The notes: a model not told the origin generated them from the sequence alone. Shown: positions 11,372-20,647, counted from the stretch's first letter. The stretch: DNA of 42,165 nt from Lysobacterales bacterium (GCA_028285525.1 JANQOZ010000041.1:1-42165); one strand, 5' to 3'. Numbers and translations: made by a program.

Positions 11372-11635
11372 ATGCAGGAAGTCATCCAGAGCGGCAATAT
11401 TGTCTGGGTCATGCTGGCGGTGGTGGTGCTGGAGGCGGTGGTGCTGGTCGGCTACTGGCAGCGCACCGGTCGCGGGGTGAGGCCTCTGTCATTGCTGCTG
11501 AACCTGGGCGCAGGCACCAGCCTGATGCTGGCCCTGGGGGCCACCTTAAAAGGGTTTGACTGGCGGGTTACCGCAACCCTGCTGGTGGTGTCAGGGGTGT
11601 TTCACCTGTCCGACGTGCGGCAGCGTTGGGCTTGA
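11372..11635 (+). CDS. Small three-helix membrane protein, function unknown
   Basis: This 87-residue protein starts at ATG 11372 and has three predicted membrane helices near residues 9-29, 38-59 and 64-82, joined by a short basic loop (QRTGRGVRP). I do not recognise a named domain. It stands divergent to the propeller operon across about 200 bases. Its last 45 bases overlap the convergent gene that ends at 11591. The regular hydrophobic pattern and a consistent frame favour a real gene over chance. Confidence 0.6.
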   Translation: MQEVIQSGNIVWVMLAVVVLEAVVLVGYWQRTGRGVRPLSLLLNLGAGTSLMLALGATLKGFDWRVTATLLVVSGVFHLSDVRQRWA

Positions 11636-12376
11636 AACACGTTCGGAGCGCCCAGCCTTCGCTGCGCGAGCCTGAAAGCGGGCGCGCATGATCCGAATCT
11701 GGTGATACAGCAGATACGTGATGCCCAGGATACAGGGCGTGGCCCAAAGCACCGGGCTGAACGCAAACTGCGGCATCAGGTTCACCGCACCAAAGGCTAG
11801 AAAGGCCGTGTAGACCGAGATGCCCGCCCCAACCAGTCCCCGTGAGTGCTGAATCAGCCACTCGTTCATCGGTGGGTTCCGGCGCAGGATAAAGCGTGTG
11901 TTCAGAATGCCGGCGGCCAGCCCAACGATCGACATGCCAACCAGCAGCGGCTGTTCAACCCGCCAGCCCTGAAAAGCGCAGTTCAGTGCGGTAAAAAACG
12001 TCGCTGCCTGCAGGAACAGATTGAGCGCCGTGCGGTTTTGCGCGTGATTCTGGCGATTTTGGATGCACAGCCGACCGTAGTTGGCGAGATTGATGGTCAT
12101 GGTGGCCAGGTACAGCATCATCCAGCCAAAGACCGCGCTGACCAGCACAGGGTCATCCCAGAAGGGGTGGGTCTCCAGCGGCGCAATCAGGGTGCAGATG
12201 CTGATGCCAACCGCAAAACCGCCGGTCAGCAGCAGCGAGCGGGCAAAAACGACGCCCCATTTCTTGTGAACGGCTCCGCCCTTGCGGCCAACAATCGGCA
12301 CCCACAGGCTGATCAGGCCTACGGTTCCGGTGACGATGTGCGCTGCAACCAGCGCTTCAAACAGCCAAACGACCAT
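11591..12376 (-). CDS. Multi-spanning membrane protein, DUF2306-like
   Basis: This 261-residue protein starts at ATG 12376, with no clear Shine-Dalgarno sequence. About seven hydrophobic segments are visible. The first contains AAHIVTGTVGLISLWVPI, followed by a short KGGAVHKKWGVVF loop; that arrangement (helix, H-x-x-G, then HR/HK-x-x-G) recalls DUF2306 and related cytochrome-like membrane families. The role is unknown. It diverges from crtI over 113 bases, so the two could share a control region. Its 3' end overlaps the convergent small membrane gene by 45 bases. Confidence 0.65.
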   Translation of the reverse strand: MVVWLFEALVAAHIVTGTVGLISLWVPIVGRKGGAVHKKWGVVFARSLLLTGGFAVGISICTLIAPLETHPFWDDPVLVSAVFGWMMLYLATMTINLANYGRLCIQNRQNHAQNRTALNLFLQAATFFTALNCAFQGWRVEQPLLVGMSIVGLAAGILNTRFILRRNPPMNEWLIQHSRGLVGAGISVYTAFLAFGAVNLMPQFAFSPVLWATPCILGITYLLYHQIRIMRARFQARAAKAGRSERVSSPTLPHVGQVKHP

Positions 12377-12489
12377 GAAATTTTCGACAATGCTGGCTTA
12401 AGTGTCCAGCTAACATTACATTAACATCTGTCATTGTTCCTAAGCACAGCGCGTGCGTCAACATCATCTGACACTGGAGGTCTCCTCGC

Positions 12490-13968
12490 TTGAGTAATTC
12501 TGAGGCAATTGTCATCGGCAGCGGTTTTGGCGGCCTCGCTGCTGCCATGCGGCTCGCGGCCCTGGGCCACCGAGTCACCGTATGCGAACAGCTCGACAAG
12601 GCGGGCGGGCGGGCGTACGTCTACGAGCAGGACGGCTTTACCTTTGATGCCGGCCCCACCATCGTCACCGCTCCGTTTCTGCTCGAAGAGCTCTGGGCCC
12701 TGTTCGATCGCAAGCTGGCGGACGATGTGGACCTGATCCCGGTGGATCCCTATTACCGGATCCGCTTTGCCGACGGCACCCATTTCGACTACAGCGGCGA
12801 CATAGACGCCATGAAAGCGGAAATTGCCCGCTTCAACCCGAACGATGCCGCGAACTACGATCGTTTTCTGAAGGCGAGCCAAAAGCTCTACGAGGTGGGT
12901 TTCGACCAGCTGCTGTATGAGTCTTTCGATACGCCGTGGAAGATGATTCGGTGCCTGCCGGACCTGATCAAAACCCGCTTCTACAGCACCGTGTACCGCA
13001 TGGTGAAGAGTTTTTTCTCCGATCCGAAGCTGCGCATGGTGTTCAGCTTTCATCCGCTGCTGATCGGCGGCAACCCGATGACCACCACCGCGATTTACCT
13101 GCTGATTGCGCACCTGGAACGCAGCCACGGCGTGCACTACGCCATGGGCGGCACCGGCTCGATCGTGAAAGGCATGGTCAAGCTGATCGAGGAAAACGGC
13201 GGCACCTTTCGCTACAACGCCAAGGTCGAAGAGGTGGTGATCCGCGACGGCCGCGCCGCTGGCGTCCGGCTGGCCGGCGGCGAGACGCTTGATGCGTCGC
13301 TGGTGGTTTCCAACGCAGACGCCGCGGCCACCTACAAGTACCTGATTCCCGAGCAGCACCGTCGGCGCTGGACCAACCGGAAGCTCGCAAAAACCAAGTA
13401 TTCGATGAGTCTGTTCGTCTGGTATTTCGGCACCAAGCGCCAGTACCCCGACGTGCCGCACCATATGATCGTGCTCGGGCCCCGCTACGACGGACTGCTC
13501 AACGACATCTTTAACCGCAAGGTGCTGGCGGACGACTTCAGCCTCTACCTGCACCGCCCGACCGCCAGCGACCCGCGCATGGCCCCGGAGGGGTGCGACG
13601 CGTTTTACGTGCTCTCTCCGGTGCCAAACCTTCAGGCCGGAATCGACTGGCGGGAGCAGGCTGAACCCTATCGAAAAGCCATCGAGGAGCACCTGGAGGC
13701 GACGGTGCTGCCGGGCCTGAAGGACGAGCTCGCGACCTCGCTGATGCTCACCCCACAGGAGTTTCAGGACCGGCTTGGTTCGGTGGAAGGCGCGGGCTTC
13801 AGCATCGAACCGGTGCTGACTCAGACCGCCTGGTTCCGGCCGCACAACATCAGCGAGGACATTCCCGGGCTCTACCTGGTCGGCGCGGGGACCCACCCGG
13901 GCGCCGGCATGCCCGGCGTGATTTCGTCGGCCAAAGTACTGGAGAACCTGCTGGCTGAGGCGTCGTAG
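12490..13968 (+). CDS. crtI: Phytoene desaturase (carotenoid desaturase CrtI)
   Basis: This 492-residue FAD enzyme would introduce double bases of conjugation stepwise into phytoene to give neurosporene or lycopene. The N-terminal dinucleotide fold reads IVIGSGFGGLAAAMRLAALG, followed by EQLDKAGGRAY and FDAGPTIVT. The C-terminal carotenoid desaturase signature is LYLVGAGTHPGAGMPGVISS. Length is typical of bacterial CrtI. The start is TTG 12490, supported by a GGAGG nine bases upstream and by the Rossmann motif beginning a few residues in. It converges on crtD with only four bases between the stop codons and no terminator. Family is certain; the number of desaturation steps is not readable from sequence. 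Confidence 0.93.
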   Translation: MSNSEAIVIGSGFGGLAAAMRLAALGHRVTVCEQLDKAGGRAYVYEQDGFTFDAGPTIVTAPFLLEELWALFDRKLADDVDLIPVDPYYRIRFADGTHFDYSGDIDAMKAEIARFNPNDAANYDRFLKASQKLYEVGFDQLLYESFDTPWKMIRCLPDLIKTRFYSTVYRMVKSFFSDPKLRMVFSFHPLLIGGNPMTTTAIYLLIAHLERSHGVHYAMGGTGSIVKGMVKLIEENGGTFRYNAKVEEVVIRDGRAAGVRLAGGETLDASLVVSNADAAATYKYLIPEQHRRRWTNRKLAKTKYSMSLFVWYFGTKRQYPDVPHHMIVLGPRYDGLLNDIFNRKVLADDFSLYLHRPTASDPRMAPEGCDAFYVLSPVPNLQAGIDWREQAEPYRKAIEEHLEATVLPGLKDELATSLMLTPQEFQDRLGSVEGAGFSIEPVLTQTAWFRPHNISEDIPGLYLVGAGTHPGAGMPGVISSAKVLENLLAEAS

Positions 13969-13972
13969 GGCG

Positions 13973-15457
13973 CTAGCCCGAGAGACCGAGGCTTTTGGCC
14001 GCCTCAGCCGCGGCGAGTCGGCCCGACTGGGCGGCCATCGGAATGCCGGCGCCGGGATGGACGCTGCCGCCGGCCAGGAACAGGCCCGCAACGGGGGTGG
14101 CTGAGCCGGGCCGGGTGAACGACCCCCAGGGGCCGTGCGTCGGCCGGCCGTAAAGCCCACCCCGACTGCCCGGAAAACGAAAGCCAAATTCCGCCGGACT
14201 GGTGACGACCCGGGCGTCTCCGTCCACCGCCAGCGTCAGACCGTGCCGGGTCAGGTGGTCGAGCAACGACTCCACGTGGCCGGCCACCACGTCCTCCGGC
14301 AGCGCTTTGGGCGGTGCGTTGATCAGGCAGAACAGCCGCTCGGTGCCTGATTCCGGCGCCTCGTGATCCGCCCGGTCCTGGGCGCAGATATAGACCGTGG
14401 GGCGCGCGCAGATTTCGCCCCGGCTGAAAACGGCCTCAAACTCATCGACATAGTCATCGCCGAAAAACACCGTGTGGTAGCCCAGCGGGAATCCCTCGGC
14501 CCGGCCCACGGCGCTCAGCGTGATCGCCGACAGCGTATAGCCGTCTTCGGCGCGGGGTTTCGCCCCGGGCGTCACACCCTGCCCCAGCAGCCCTTCCGCC
14601 AGCGCCTGGCTGTCGCCGTTAAACACCACCGCATCCGCGGCGATCTGCTCGCCGTCCTTCAGCGTGACGCTGGAGATGCGGCCGCTGCGGGTTTCGATCG
14701 CGGCCACCTCCGCCTCGCAGCGGACCTCACCGCCCGCCTCACCCACCGCCGCCGCCAGGGCGTCGGCCACCCGCTGCATGCCGCCGCCCACCAGCCACAC
14801 CCCGCGGCGCTCCGCTTCGGCGATCAGCATCAGCGTTGACGGCGCCAGAAACGGGCTGGAGCCGCAGTAGGTTGAATACCGACCGAACAGCTGAACCAGG
14901 CGCGGATCGGAAAAGATCCTGCTCAGCTCTTTCCACAGCGAGACGAATGGATTTGCCGCCATCAGACCCGGCAACCCGCGAAGGCCAACCCGACGCCCGA
15001 GCTGCATCGCGTTGGGCCGGGGCGCCCGCATGAAGCTCAGATCCAGCGTGTCGAAGGTCTTGGCCGACTTGGCAACAAAACGATCGTAGGCGCGGGCCTC
15101 ATAAGCACCAGCAAACTCGGTGATGGCTTCGCGGCTGCGCCCGGAGTCGGTAAAGAGATCCAGCCGGCTGCCGTCCAGCCAGCTATGGCGAGCCAGCAGA
15201 TCTGAGCTGTTGAGCTCGACATGCTCGTCAAACTTGAGGCCCGCACGCGCAAACAGGTCGTCGAACACCCAGCGCATGGTCATCACGGTGGGCCCAGAGT
15301 CGATCGGCTGACCCGCGACGACCACCTCACGCATCTTACCCCCCGGCCGAGCCTGGCGTTCCAGCAGCGTCACCCGCGCGCCCGAGCTCAAGAGGTCCAG
15401 GGCTGCCGCCAGGCCGCCCATGCCGGCCCCAATAACCACCACGTGAGGGGCGGTCAT
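13973..15457 (-). CDS. crtD: CrtD-like carotenoid 3,4-desaturase
   Basis: This 494-residue FAD-dependent desaturase starts VVVIGAGMGGLAAALDLLSSG, then has ERQARPGGKMRE and IDSGPTVMTMRWVFDDLF, the last being typical of CrtD (1-hydroxycarotenoid 3,4-desaturase). It ends GLFLAGGSVHPGAGIPMAAQSG, the family C-terminal FAD signature. In known pathways CrtD acts on 1-hydroxylated acyclic carotenoids, usually after the hydratase CrtC; no crtC is in this window. It is last in a three-gene operon and its ATG overlaps the P450 stop (ATGA). CrtD is the best family match, but another amino-oxidase-type carotenoid desaturase or isomerase cannot be excluded. Confidence 0.85.
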   Translation of the reverse strand: MTAPHVVVIGAGMGGLAAALDLLSSGARVTLLERQARPGGKMREVVVAGQPIDSGPTVMTMRWVFDDLFARAGLKFDEHVELNSSDLLARHSWLDGSRLDLFTDSGRSREAITEFAGAYEARAYDRFVAKSAKTFDTLDLSFMRAPRPNAMQLGRRVGLRGLPGLMAANPFVSLWKELSRIFSDPRLVQLFGRYSTYCGSSPFLAPSTLMLIAEAERRGVWLVGGGMQRVADALAAAVGEAGGEVRCEAEVAAIETRSGRISSVTLKDGEQIAADAVVFNGDSQALAEGLLGQGVTPGAKPRAEDGYTLSAITLSAVGRAEGFPLGYHTVFFGDDYVDEFEAVFSRGEICARPTVYICAQDRADHEAPESGTERLFCLINAPPKALPEDVVAGHVESLLDHLTRHGLTLAVDGDARVVTSPAEFGFRFPGSRGGLYGRPTHGPWGSFTRPGSATPVAGLFLAGGSVHPGAGIPMAAQSGRLAAAEAAKSLGLSG

Positions 15458-16830
15458 GCTCGAAGCCTCACTCGGCAGGCGATCTCTTTGGCGGGACGCG
15501 TCGTCAGGCGGGCCACGGGGCGAACCTCCGCCGGGTTTTCCGGCTCAAAATCATAGCGGCGAACCAGGCTGGCCAGGATCAGGCCGCTTTCGATCGTGGC
15601 AAACGCCGCGCCGATGCAGACCCGAGGTCCGAGACCAAACGCCAGGAACGTGTTGTCCTTTTCGGCCTGCTCGCTGCCGCCCAGAAACCGATCCGGGACA
15701 AAACGGTCTGGGTTGTCCCAAAGCAGCGCGTTGCGGTGGGTTGTCCACGGCGAGATCATCACCATCGCACCGCGCTTGATGCGTCGCCCGGCGATCGTCG
15801 TGCTTTCCGTTGCGACCCGCGGGATAAAGGTGATCGGCGGATACAGCCGCAGTGCCTCACGGAACACGCTGCGCACCAGCGCCAGCTTTTTCACGTGCTC
15901 AAAGCGCACCGGCCCATCTCCCACCACCTCGTCCACCTCCTCGCGCAGCCGAGCGACTGTGTCGGGCTGCTGCGACAGCATAAAAAACGTCCAGGTGAGC
16001 ACACTGGCGGTCGTCTCATGCCCGGCGAGAAAAAACACCCCGATCTGATCGATCAGCTCCTCGCGGGTGAAGCCTTTACCGCTTTCCTCGTCCCGGGCGG
16101 CCATCACCGCGCCGACGATGTCGTCGATCGGTTCGGCGTCGGGCGCCAGGCGAGGCGCCAGCATTTCACCGATGTGGCCGCGGATGCGTTCGCAGGCATC
16201 CAGTACCTGCCTGGGCTGGTCGACATGATCAAAGGCTTTGCCAAAAATCAGCCGGCGAATTTCGACGCTGGCCACGGCGCGCTCAAAGGCGGTAAATGCC
16301 TTGAACACGTCTTTCGCGCGCTCGGACTCCAGCGACTGGGAAAAGATGGTCCGGCAAATCACGTCGGCGGTGAGCTGGCTCATGGCGACGTCCAGCGACA
16401 GCGGTTCGCCGCTGGCGGCGTGTTGATCGAGCGTTTCCTGATATTCCGCGACCGCGCCCGCCATCGCCGGAAAGGCCAGGTTGATTCGCATGTGCGAGAA
16501 CGCGGGGTCGATCATGCGGCGCTGGCGGCGCCAGGTTTCGCCGCTGCTGACAAAAATTGAGTCACCCACCAGCGGCTCGAGGGCGCCGACAAAGAGATCG
16601 TTCTTGGGAAAGATCTCCAGCGGATCGGTCATGACGTCCCGAATGCACTGCGGGTCGTTGATCAGCACGATCGAGCGGCGGGAGTAGCCGAGCGGCGTAA
16701 TCCGTTCGCGGTAGGCTGCCTTGGGTACCAGGCTCAGCAGGTTGCCGTCCCCTTCGCGCATCACCCGGAGCAGCGACCGCAGCGGGCTCATCGGTACCGG
16801 CGCCGGCGGACGGTACAGGGAGTCAGTCAC
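15454..16830 (-). CDS. Cytochrome P450, probably carotenoid-modifying
   Basis: This 458-residue soluble bacterial-length P450 shows all core motifs. The I-helix oxygen-binding motif is AGHETTAS (~residues 268-275), the K-helix ExxR is EALRLYPP, and the PERF-like segment reads DRFVPDRFLGG. The heme loop is FGLGPRVCIGAAFA with Cys405 as thiolate ligand. The sequence resembles the CYP102/CYP4-like group, which also includes the beta-carotene hydroxylase CYP175A1. It overlaps both neighbours by four bases, upstream the ATP-grasp gene and downstream crtD, so it is surely co-translated with a carotenoid desaturase. A role in carotenoid hydroxylation or oxidation is inferred from that context. No ferredoxin or reductase partner is adjacent. 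Confidence 0.9.
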   Translation of the reverse strand: MTDSLYRPPAPVPMSPLRSLLRVMREGDGNLLSLVPKAAYRERITPLGYSRRSIVLINDPQCIRDVMTDPLEIFPKNDLFVGALEPLVGDSIFVSSGETWRRQRRMIDPAFSHMRINLAFPAMAGAVAEYQETLDQHAASGEPLSLDVAMSQLTADVICRTIFSQSLESERAKDVFKAFTAFERAVASVEIRRLIFGKAFDHVDQPRQVLDACERIRGHIGEMLAPRLAPDAEPIDDIVGAVMAARDEESGKGFTREELIDQIGVFFLAGHETTASVLTWTFFMLSQQPDTVARLREEVDEVVGDGPVRFEHVKKLALVRSVFREALRLYPPITFIPRVATESTTIAGRRIKRGAMVMISPWTTHRNALLWDNPDRFVPDRFLGGSEQAEKDNTFLAFGLGPRVCIGAAFATIESGLILASLVRRYDFEPENPAEVRPVARLTTRPAKEIACRVRLRA

Positions 16831-18002
16831 TCAACCGCCTCCGTCGGTCCGGTCCATTCGATATCCCAGGTAGCCGCCTCACCAAAACTCATGTTCCCAA
16901 AAATGGTCCGCGACAGAATGGACCACGCCGTAAACGGCAGCAAGAGAAAAGGCAGCGGATCGCGCAGCTGGAAGCTGACGTCCCTGGCCCGCAGCAGCTG
17001 ACCGAGCTTGCGCCGGAAATCGTCCCGGCGGAACAGCGACGCCTGGGTCTCCGTCAGACACGGATAGAACTGCTGGAAAAGCCGCTGGCGCCGGAAGCGG
17101 AGCCCGTCGCAGCCGGCCGGGTCGAGCAGCGCCCGGGCCAGGTCCTGCGACTCAAAAAAGTGAACGCCGCTGGTTGCACGCGGATTGCATTCCAGGCCGA
17201 ACACGCCGCCCGATGAGTCCAACATCAGGTCGACACCGATAAATCCGCTCAAAGCGCCGCCTTTCACGAAACGCTCGACCCAGTCGAGCACCTGCGGCGG
17301 CGGATCGATGCGCTCGAAGCAGACCGCCACCGTTCCCGACACCACCGTTCCCCGATAGACCACTGTTGCCAATGGACGACCCTCGTGGGCCACCGAAAAG
17401 CTGCAAAGCTCTTCGCCCTCGATGCGCTGCTGTACCAGCCACTGTTCCGGATCTTCACGGACCGGCAGCGGCGCCCCCGCGGGCACCGTCTCGAGCCCGA
17501 CACCGGCGCAGGAAAACTCGCGCTTGACGATCACCGCCTGGTCGCAATTCAGGTCGGCGGCCTGGGGGTCACTCAGCCGCGCCGTCAGCGGAATGCCCAG
17601 GCCCAGACGGTCGCACAGCTCAACGAATGAGAGCTTGCCATGCACCTCGAGCAGCCGCGGCAACGGCATAGAAGCAACTCTGACGTTCGGGTCCAGCCGC
17701 CCGTGAAGGGCAGCCACGTGAAGGATCTCTTCCGAAACCGGCAGCACCAGGTCTACGTTTTCGCGCTGCACAATGCGGGTAATTTCATCCAGATAGGCTT
17801 CCCGCTCGTAGACCGGCGCGGGAACCTGAAAGCTGCGGGCTACGGCGCGGGAGCTACCGCACAGGTGACGTCGCCCCGGCTCGGCCACCAGGACCCGCCA
17901 GCCCGCTTCCGCCAGGCATCGAGCCAGGTCCAAACCCTTTGGCAGGCGACCCAGGGTGAGCAGAACGGTTCCGGAAGCAGCCACGGTGGCGGCGGTCACC
18001 AC
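16827..18002 (-). CDS. ATP-grasp enzyme, first gene of a carotenoid tailoring operon
   Basis: This 391-residue protein has a Rossmann-like pre-ATP-grasp domain (VLLTLGRLPKGLDLARCLAEAG, then LVLPVSEEI). An ATP-grasp fold follows: AVIVKREFSCAGVG is the nucleotide-binding lysine strand, QRIEGEEL is the hinge region, and GVFGLECNPRATSG holds the metal-binding E-x-N-P-R (~residues 271-276). Such enzymes activate a carboxylate as acyl phosphate for attack by an amine, thiol or other nucleophile. The start is a GTG, either 18002 or the next codon, because GGGAGG abuts it. It overlaps the P450 start by four bases. The substrate is unknown; context suggests a carboxylated or aminoacylated carotenoid. 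Confidence 0.82.
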   Translation of the reverse strand: MVTAATVAASGTVLLTLGRLPKGLDLARCLAEAGWRVLVAEPGRRHLCGSSRAVARSFQVPAPVYEREAYLDEITRIVQRENVDLVLPVSEEILHVAALHGRLDPNVRVASMPLPRLLEVHGKLSFVELCDRLGLGIPLTARLSDPQAADLNCDQAVIVKREFSCAGVGLETVPAGAPLPVREDPEQWLVQQRIEGEELCSFSVAHEGRPLATVVYRGTVVSGTVAVCFERIDPPPQVLDWVERFVKGGALSGFIGVDLMLDSSGGVFGLECNPRATSGVHFFESQDLARALLDPAGCDGLRFRRQRLFQQFYPCLTETQASLFRRDDFRRKLGQLLRARDVSFQLRDPLPFLLLPFTAWSILSRTIFGNMSFGEAATWDIEWTGPTEAVE

Positions 18003-18082
18003 CCTCCCGTCGTGAGGCTTCGGGGCGAGCTGGCCACGCTGCCGCGGTGCCGAAACAACGTGATCTGGCCGACAGCTGAGAC

Positions 18083-19618
18083 GTGCATCGGGTTATCCTA
18101 TCCGACTTACATCCATTTGAGCAGAGTCCCTTGTTCGCCCAGTTTGATAACACCTACCGCCGACTGCCCGAAGCCTTTTTCGCCCTGCGATCACCGCGGA
18201 CGCCAGAGGCGCCGCAGCTAATGATTTTTAACGCCGATCTGGCGACGGAGCTGGGCCTGGACCATTCTCAGTTTGACCCCGACACGCTGGCCGAGATGCT
18301 GTCCGGCAAGCGCCTGCCGGACAACGCGGAGCCGTTGGCCATGGCGTACGCCGGCCACCAGTTTGGCCATTTTGTGCCGCAGCTCGGCGACGGGCGCGCG
18401 CTCCTGCTGGGTGAGGTTGTCACCCCCGCCGGCGAACGGCGGGACATCCAGCTTAAGGGCGCAGGCCCGACACCGTTTTCGCGAGGCGGGGACGGCCTGG
18501 CGGCCATGGGGCCGGTGCTCCGGGAATACCTGGTAAGCGAGGCGATGGCCCGGCTGGGCGTTCCGACCACGCGCGCACTGGCCGCCGTGGCGACGGGAGA
18601 ACCGGTGTATCGGGAGCGCGGCGCCGAGCCAGGCGCGGTCCTCACACGCGTCGCGGCAAGCCACGTGCGCGTAGGCACCTTTCAGTATTTTGCCGCCCGG
18701 GGGGACCACGCGGCGCTCAGCACGCTGCTCGACTACGTGGTTCGCCGCCACGACCCCGAGCTCGCTGACGCCGACGAGCCTGCTAAAGCGCGGGGGCTTA
18801 TCCAGGCCGTGATTCGGCGGCAGGCGACGCTGGTCGCTCACTGGATGCGGCTGGGTTTTGTGCACGGCGTGATGAACACCGACAACTGCGCGATCAGCGG
18901 CGAAACCATCGACTACGGCCCCTGCGCTTTTATCGACCGCTTTGACCCTCGAACGGTGTTCAGCTCGATCGATCACCAGGGCCGCTACGCCTACGCCAAC
19001 CAGCCGGGCATCGCACAGTGGAATATCGCCCGCCTGGCCGAGACGCTTCTGCCGCTGCTGGACGACAATGAAGAAAAGGCCCTGGCGACGGCAAACGAGC
19101 TGATCACCGGCTACACCGAGGTTTGGCATGCGGCCTACCGCAACGTGATGGGCCGGAAGCTGGGGATCGATGAAGCAACCCCGGATGACGACAAGCTCAT
19201 CGAAGATTTCCTGAGCCTTCTGGCCGACGGAAAACACGACTTCACCGCCACCTTTCGTCAGCTCGCAAACCTGACCACGGGGAGTGATGAGGACCAGCTG
19301 CCGGAAATGATCGCGCCGAAAGACGTCGGACGCTGGAAACTGTGGCTGTCGCGCTGGCGCCAGCGCCTGCATGATGCCTCAGGCGCTGAGCTTGATCAGG
19401 TGAGCGCGCGCATGAACCAGGTTAATCCCGCCGTCATTCCCCGCAACCAGGAGGTTGAACTGGCGCTTACAACCGCCGCCAGCGACGGCAATCTCAAGCC
19501 GTTTTTGAAGCTGCACCAGGCCCTGCAAAAACCCTACGAGAGTACGCCGGATAACCTCTGGCTCCAGAAGTTGCCGGATTCCAACCTGCCGCCCTATCGA
19601 ACGTTTTGCGGGACCTGA
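18083..19618 (+). CDS. selO: SelO/YdiU protein adenylyltransferase
   Basis: This 511-residue pseudokinase-fold protein transfers AMP from ATP to Ser/Thr/Tyr of target proteins and is linked to redox stress in E. coli and mitochondria. Family motifs are clear: MAYAGHQFGHFVPQLGDGRA, then LKGAGPTPFSRGGDG (~residues 123-137), REYLVSEAMARLGVPTTRAL, GFVHGVMNTDNCAISGETID and DYGPCAFID, the last two holding the metal and catalytic residues. The protein ends FCGT. The Cys is third from the end, where eukaryotic SelO has selenocysteine. The start is GTG 18083 with a weak ribosome-binding site. The 3' end overlaps the convergent rarD by 25 bases. Confidence 0.93.
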   Translation: MHRVILSDLHPFEQSPLFAQFDNTYRRLPEAFFALRSPRTPEAPQLMIFNADLATELGLDHSQFDPDTLAEMLSGKRLPDNAEPLAMAYAGHQFGHFVPQLGDGRALLLGEVVTPAGERRDIQLKGAGPTPFSRGGDGLAAMGPVLREYLVSEAMARLGVPTTRALAAVATGEPVYRERGAEPGAVLTRVAASHVRVGTFQYFAARGDHAALSTLLDYVVRRHDPELADADEPAKARGLIQAVIRRQATLVAHWMRLGFVHGVMNTDNCAISGETIDYGPCAFIDRFDPRTVFSSIDHQGRYAYANQPGIAQWNIARLAETLLPLLDDNEEKALATANELITGYTEVWHAAYRNVMGRKLGIDEATPDDDKLIEDFLSLLADGKHDFTATFRQLANLTTGSDEDQLPEMIAPKDVGRWKLWLSRWRQRLHDASGAELDQVSARMNQVNPAVIPRNQEVELALTTAASDGNLKPFLKLHQALQKPYESTPDNLWLQKLPDSNLPPYRTFCGT

Positions 19619-20520
19619 CGGGCGCTTCGCCAGCGACCGAGCGCATCCCAGGCAAATAGCGCCACGCCGCACCAGATCAACGCAAAACACACGGCGGTTG
19701 CCGGCGTGATGGGCTCGCCGAAGTAAACCCCCAGGAGGAACTGGATGGTCGGCGCCATAAACTGCAGAAACGCAATGGCAGACAGAGTCAGCCGCCGGGC
19801 CGCAATGGCAAAAAGCAGCAGCGGCAGGACGGTCAGCGGCCCGCCGAGCATGAGGCCAATGTTCTGATTGGTGGCGGTGTTGAGGAACACCAGCTGGTCG
19901 CTGGCTACCAGCCAGTAGAGATAGCCAATGGCCAGCGGTGCAAGCAGGAGCGTCTCCACCAGCAGTCCGGGCATCGCGCCGACCGGCACCTGCTTTCTGA
20001 CAACGCCGTAAACGGTAAAGGAGATCGCCAGGCCAAGGGCCAGCCACGGAACCTGGCCCCCGCTGGCGGTCAACACGGTCACGCCGGCAGCCGCCAGCAA
20101 CACGGCCAGCCATTGCGGGCGGCCCAGCCGCTCGCCGAGAAACAGTACGCCCACCAGCACGTACATCAGCGGGTTGATGTAATAACCCAGCGACGCCTGG
20201 AAAACCTGCTCGCGCTGCACGGCCAGGATGTAGGTGATCCAGTTCAGCCCGATCACCGAAGCCGAAAGGCAAAGCCACGCCAGGATTGCCGGCTTGCGCA
20301 GGATGGCGAGCACCTCGCCCAGCTGGCGCCGAAGCACCACAATCGCCAGCCCGAAAGGCACCGCCCAGACCACGCGGTGCGCCAGCATCTCCAGGGCGGG
20401 TACGGTGACCACCCACTTGAAATACAGCGGCATAAAGCCCCAGAGCAGGTAGGCCGCCACCGCCGCGCTCAGCCCGTCGTTGGATTGAGACTGCTGCGCT
20501 GCGCGATGTGTTGCGTTCAA
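19594..20520 (-). CDS. rarD: RarD/EamA-family transporter
   Basis: This 308-residue protein has about ten membrane helices in two EamA repeats. Its first helix reads AAYLLWGFMPLYFKWV, followed by EMLAHRVVWAVP; both patterns are diagnostic of RarD within the drug/metabolite transporter superfamily. LNWITYILAVQREQVFQASLGYYINPL is also a RarD hallmark (shown here as spanning residues ~105-131). The substrate is not established; chloramphenicol sensitivity was reported for Pseudomonas RarD. The start ATG 20520 gives a short hydrophilic tail before helix 1. It overlaps the 3' end of selO by 25 bases, tail to tail. Confidence 0.9.
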   Translation of the reverse strand: MNATHRAAQQSQSNDGLSAAVAAYLLWGFMPLYFKWVVTVPALEMLAHRVVWAVPFGLAIVVLRRQLGEVLAILRKPAILAWLCLSASVIGLNWITYILAVQREQVFQASLGYYINPLMYVLVGVLFLGERLGRPQWLAVLLAAAGVTVLTASGGQVPWLALGLAISFTVYGVVRKQVPVGAMPGLLVETLLLAPLAIGYLYWLVASDQLVFLNTATNQNIGLMLGGPLTVLPLLLFAIAARRLTLSAIAFLQFMAPTIQFLLGVYFGEPITPATAVCFALIWCGVALFAWDALGRWRSARQVPQNVR

Positions 20521-20633
20521 GGCGAGGAGGTCCGGAGAAAGGAAGCCGGCACCTTAACAGCTTTCGCGTGAACGGCCGGACAACAATTCAGCGGCGCGCC
20601 GCTGCCGGCAGCCAGATCGCGCTTAGCGTGAAA

Positions 20634-20647
20634 ACTGTGCTCACAGT
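20634..20647. promoter_or_regulatory. Short perfect palindrome in the rarD / dehydrogenase intergenic region
   Basis: ACTGTG (20634-20639) and CACAGT (20642-20647) are exact inverted copies around a CT centre. They lie 57 bases before the sugar-dehydrogenase-like gene, in a divergent spacer of 183 bases. The site could be an operator for a dimeric regulator of either gene. I cannot match it to a named regulator, and a chance palindrome of this size is possible. Confidence 0.3.

Noticed and set aside
12421..14187. Long open minus-strand frame (588 codons) across crtI
   Set aside because: It mirrors crtI codons. crtI has full family motifs and a ribosome-binding site, while this frame has none.
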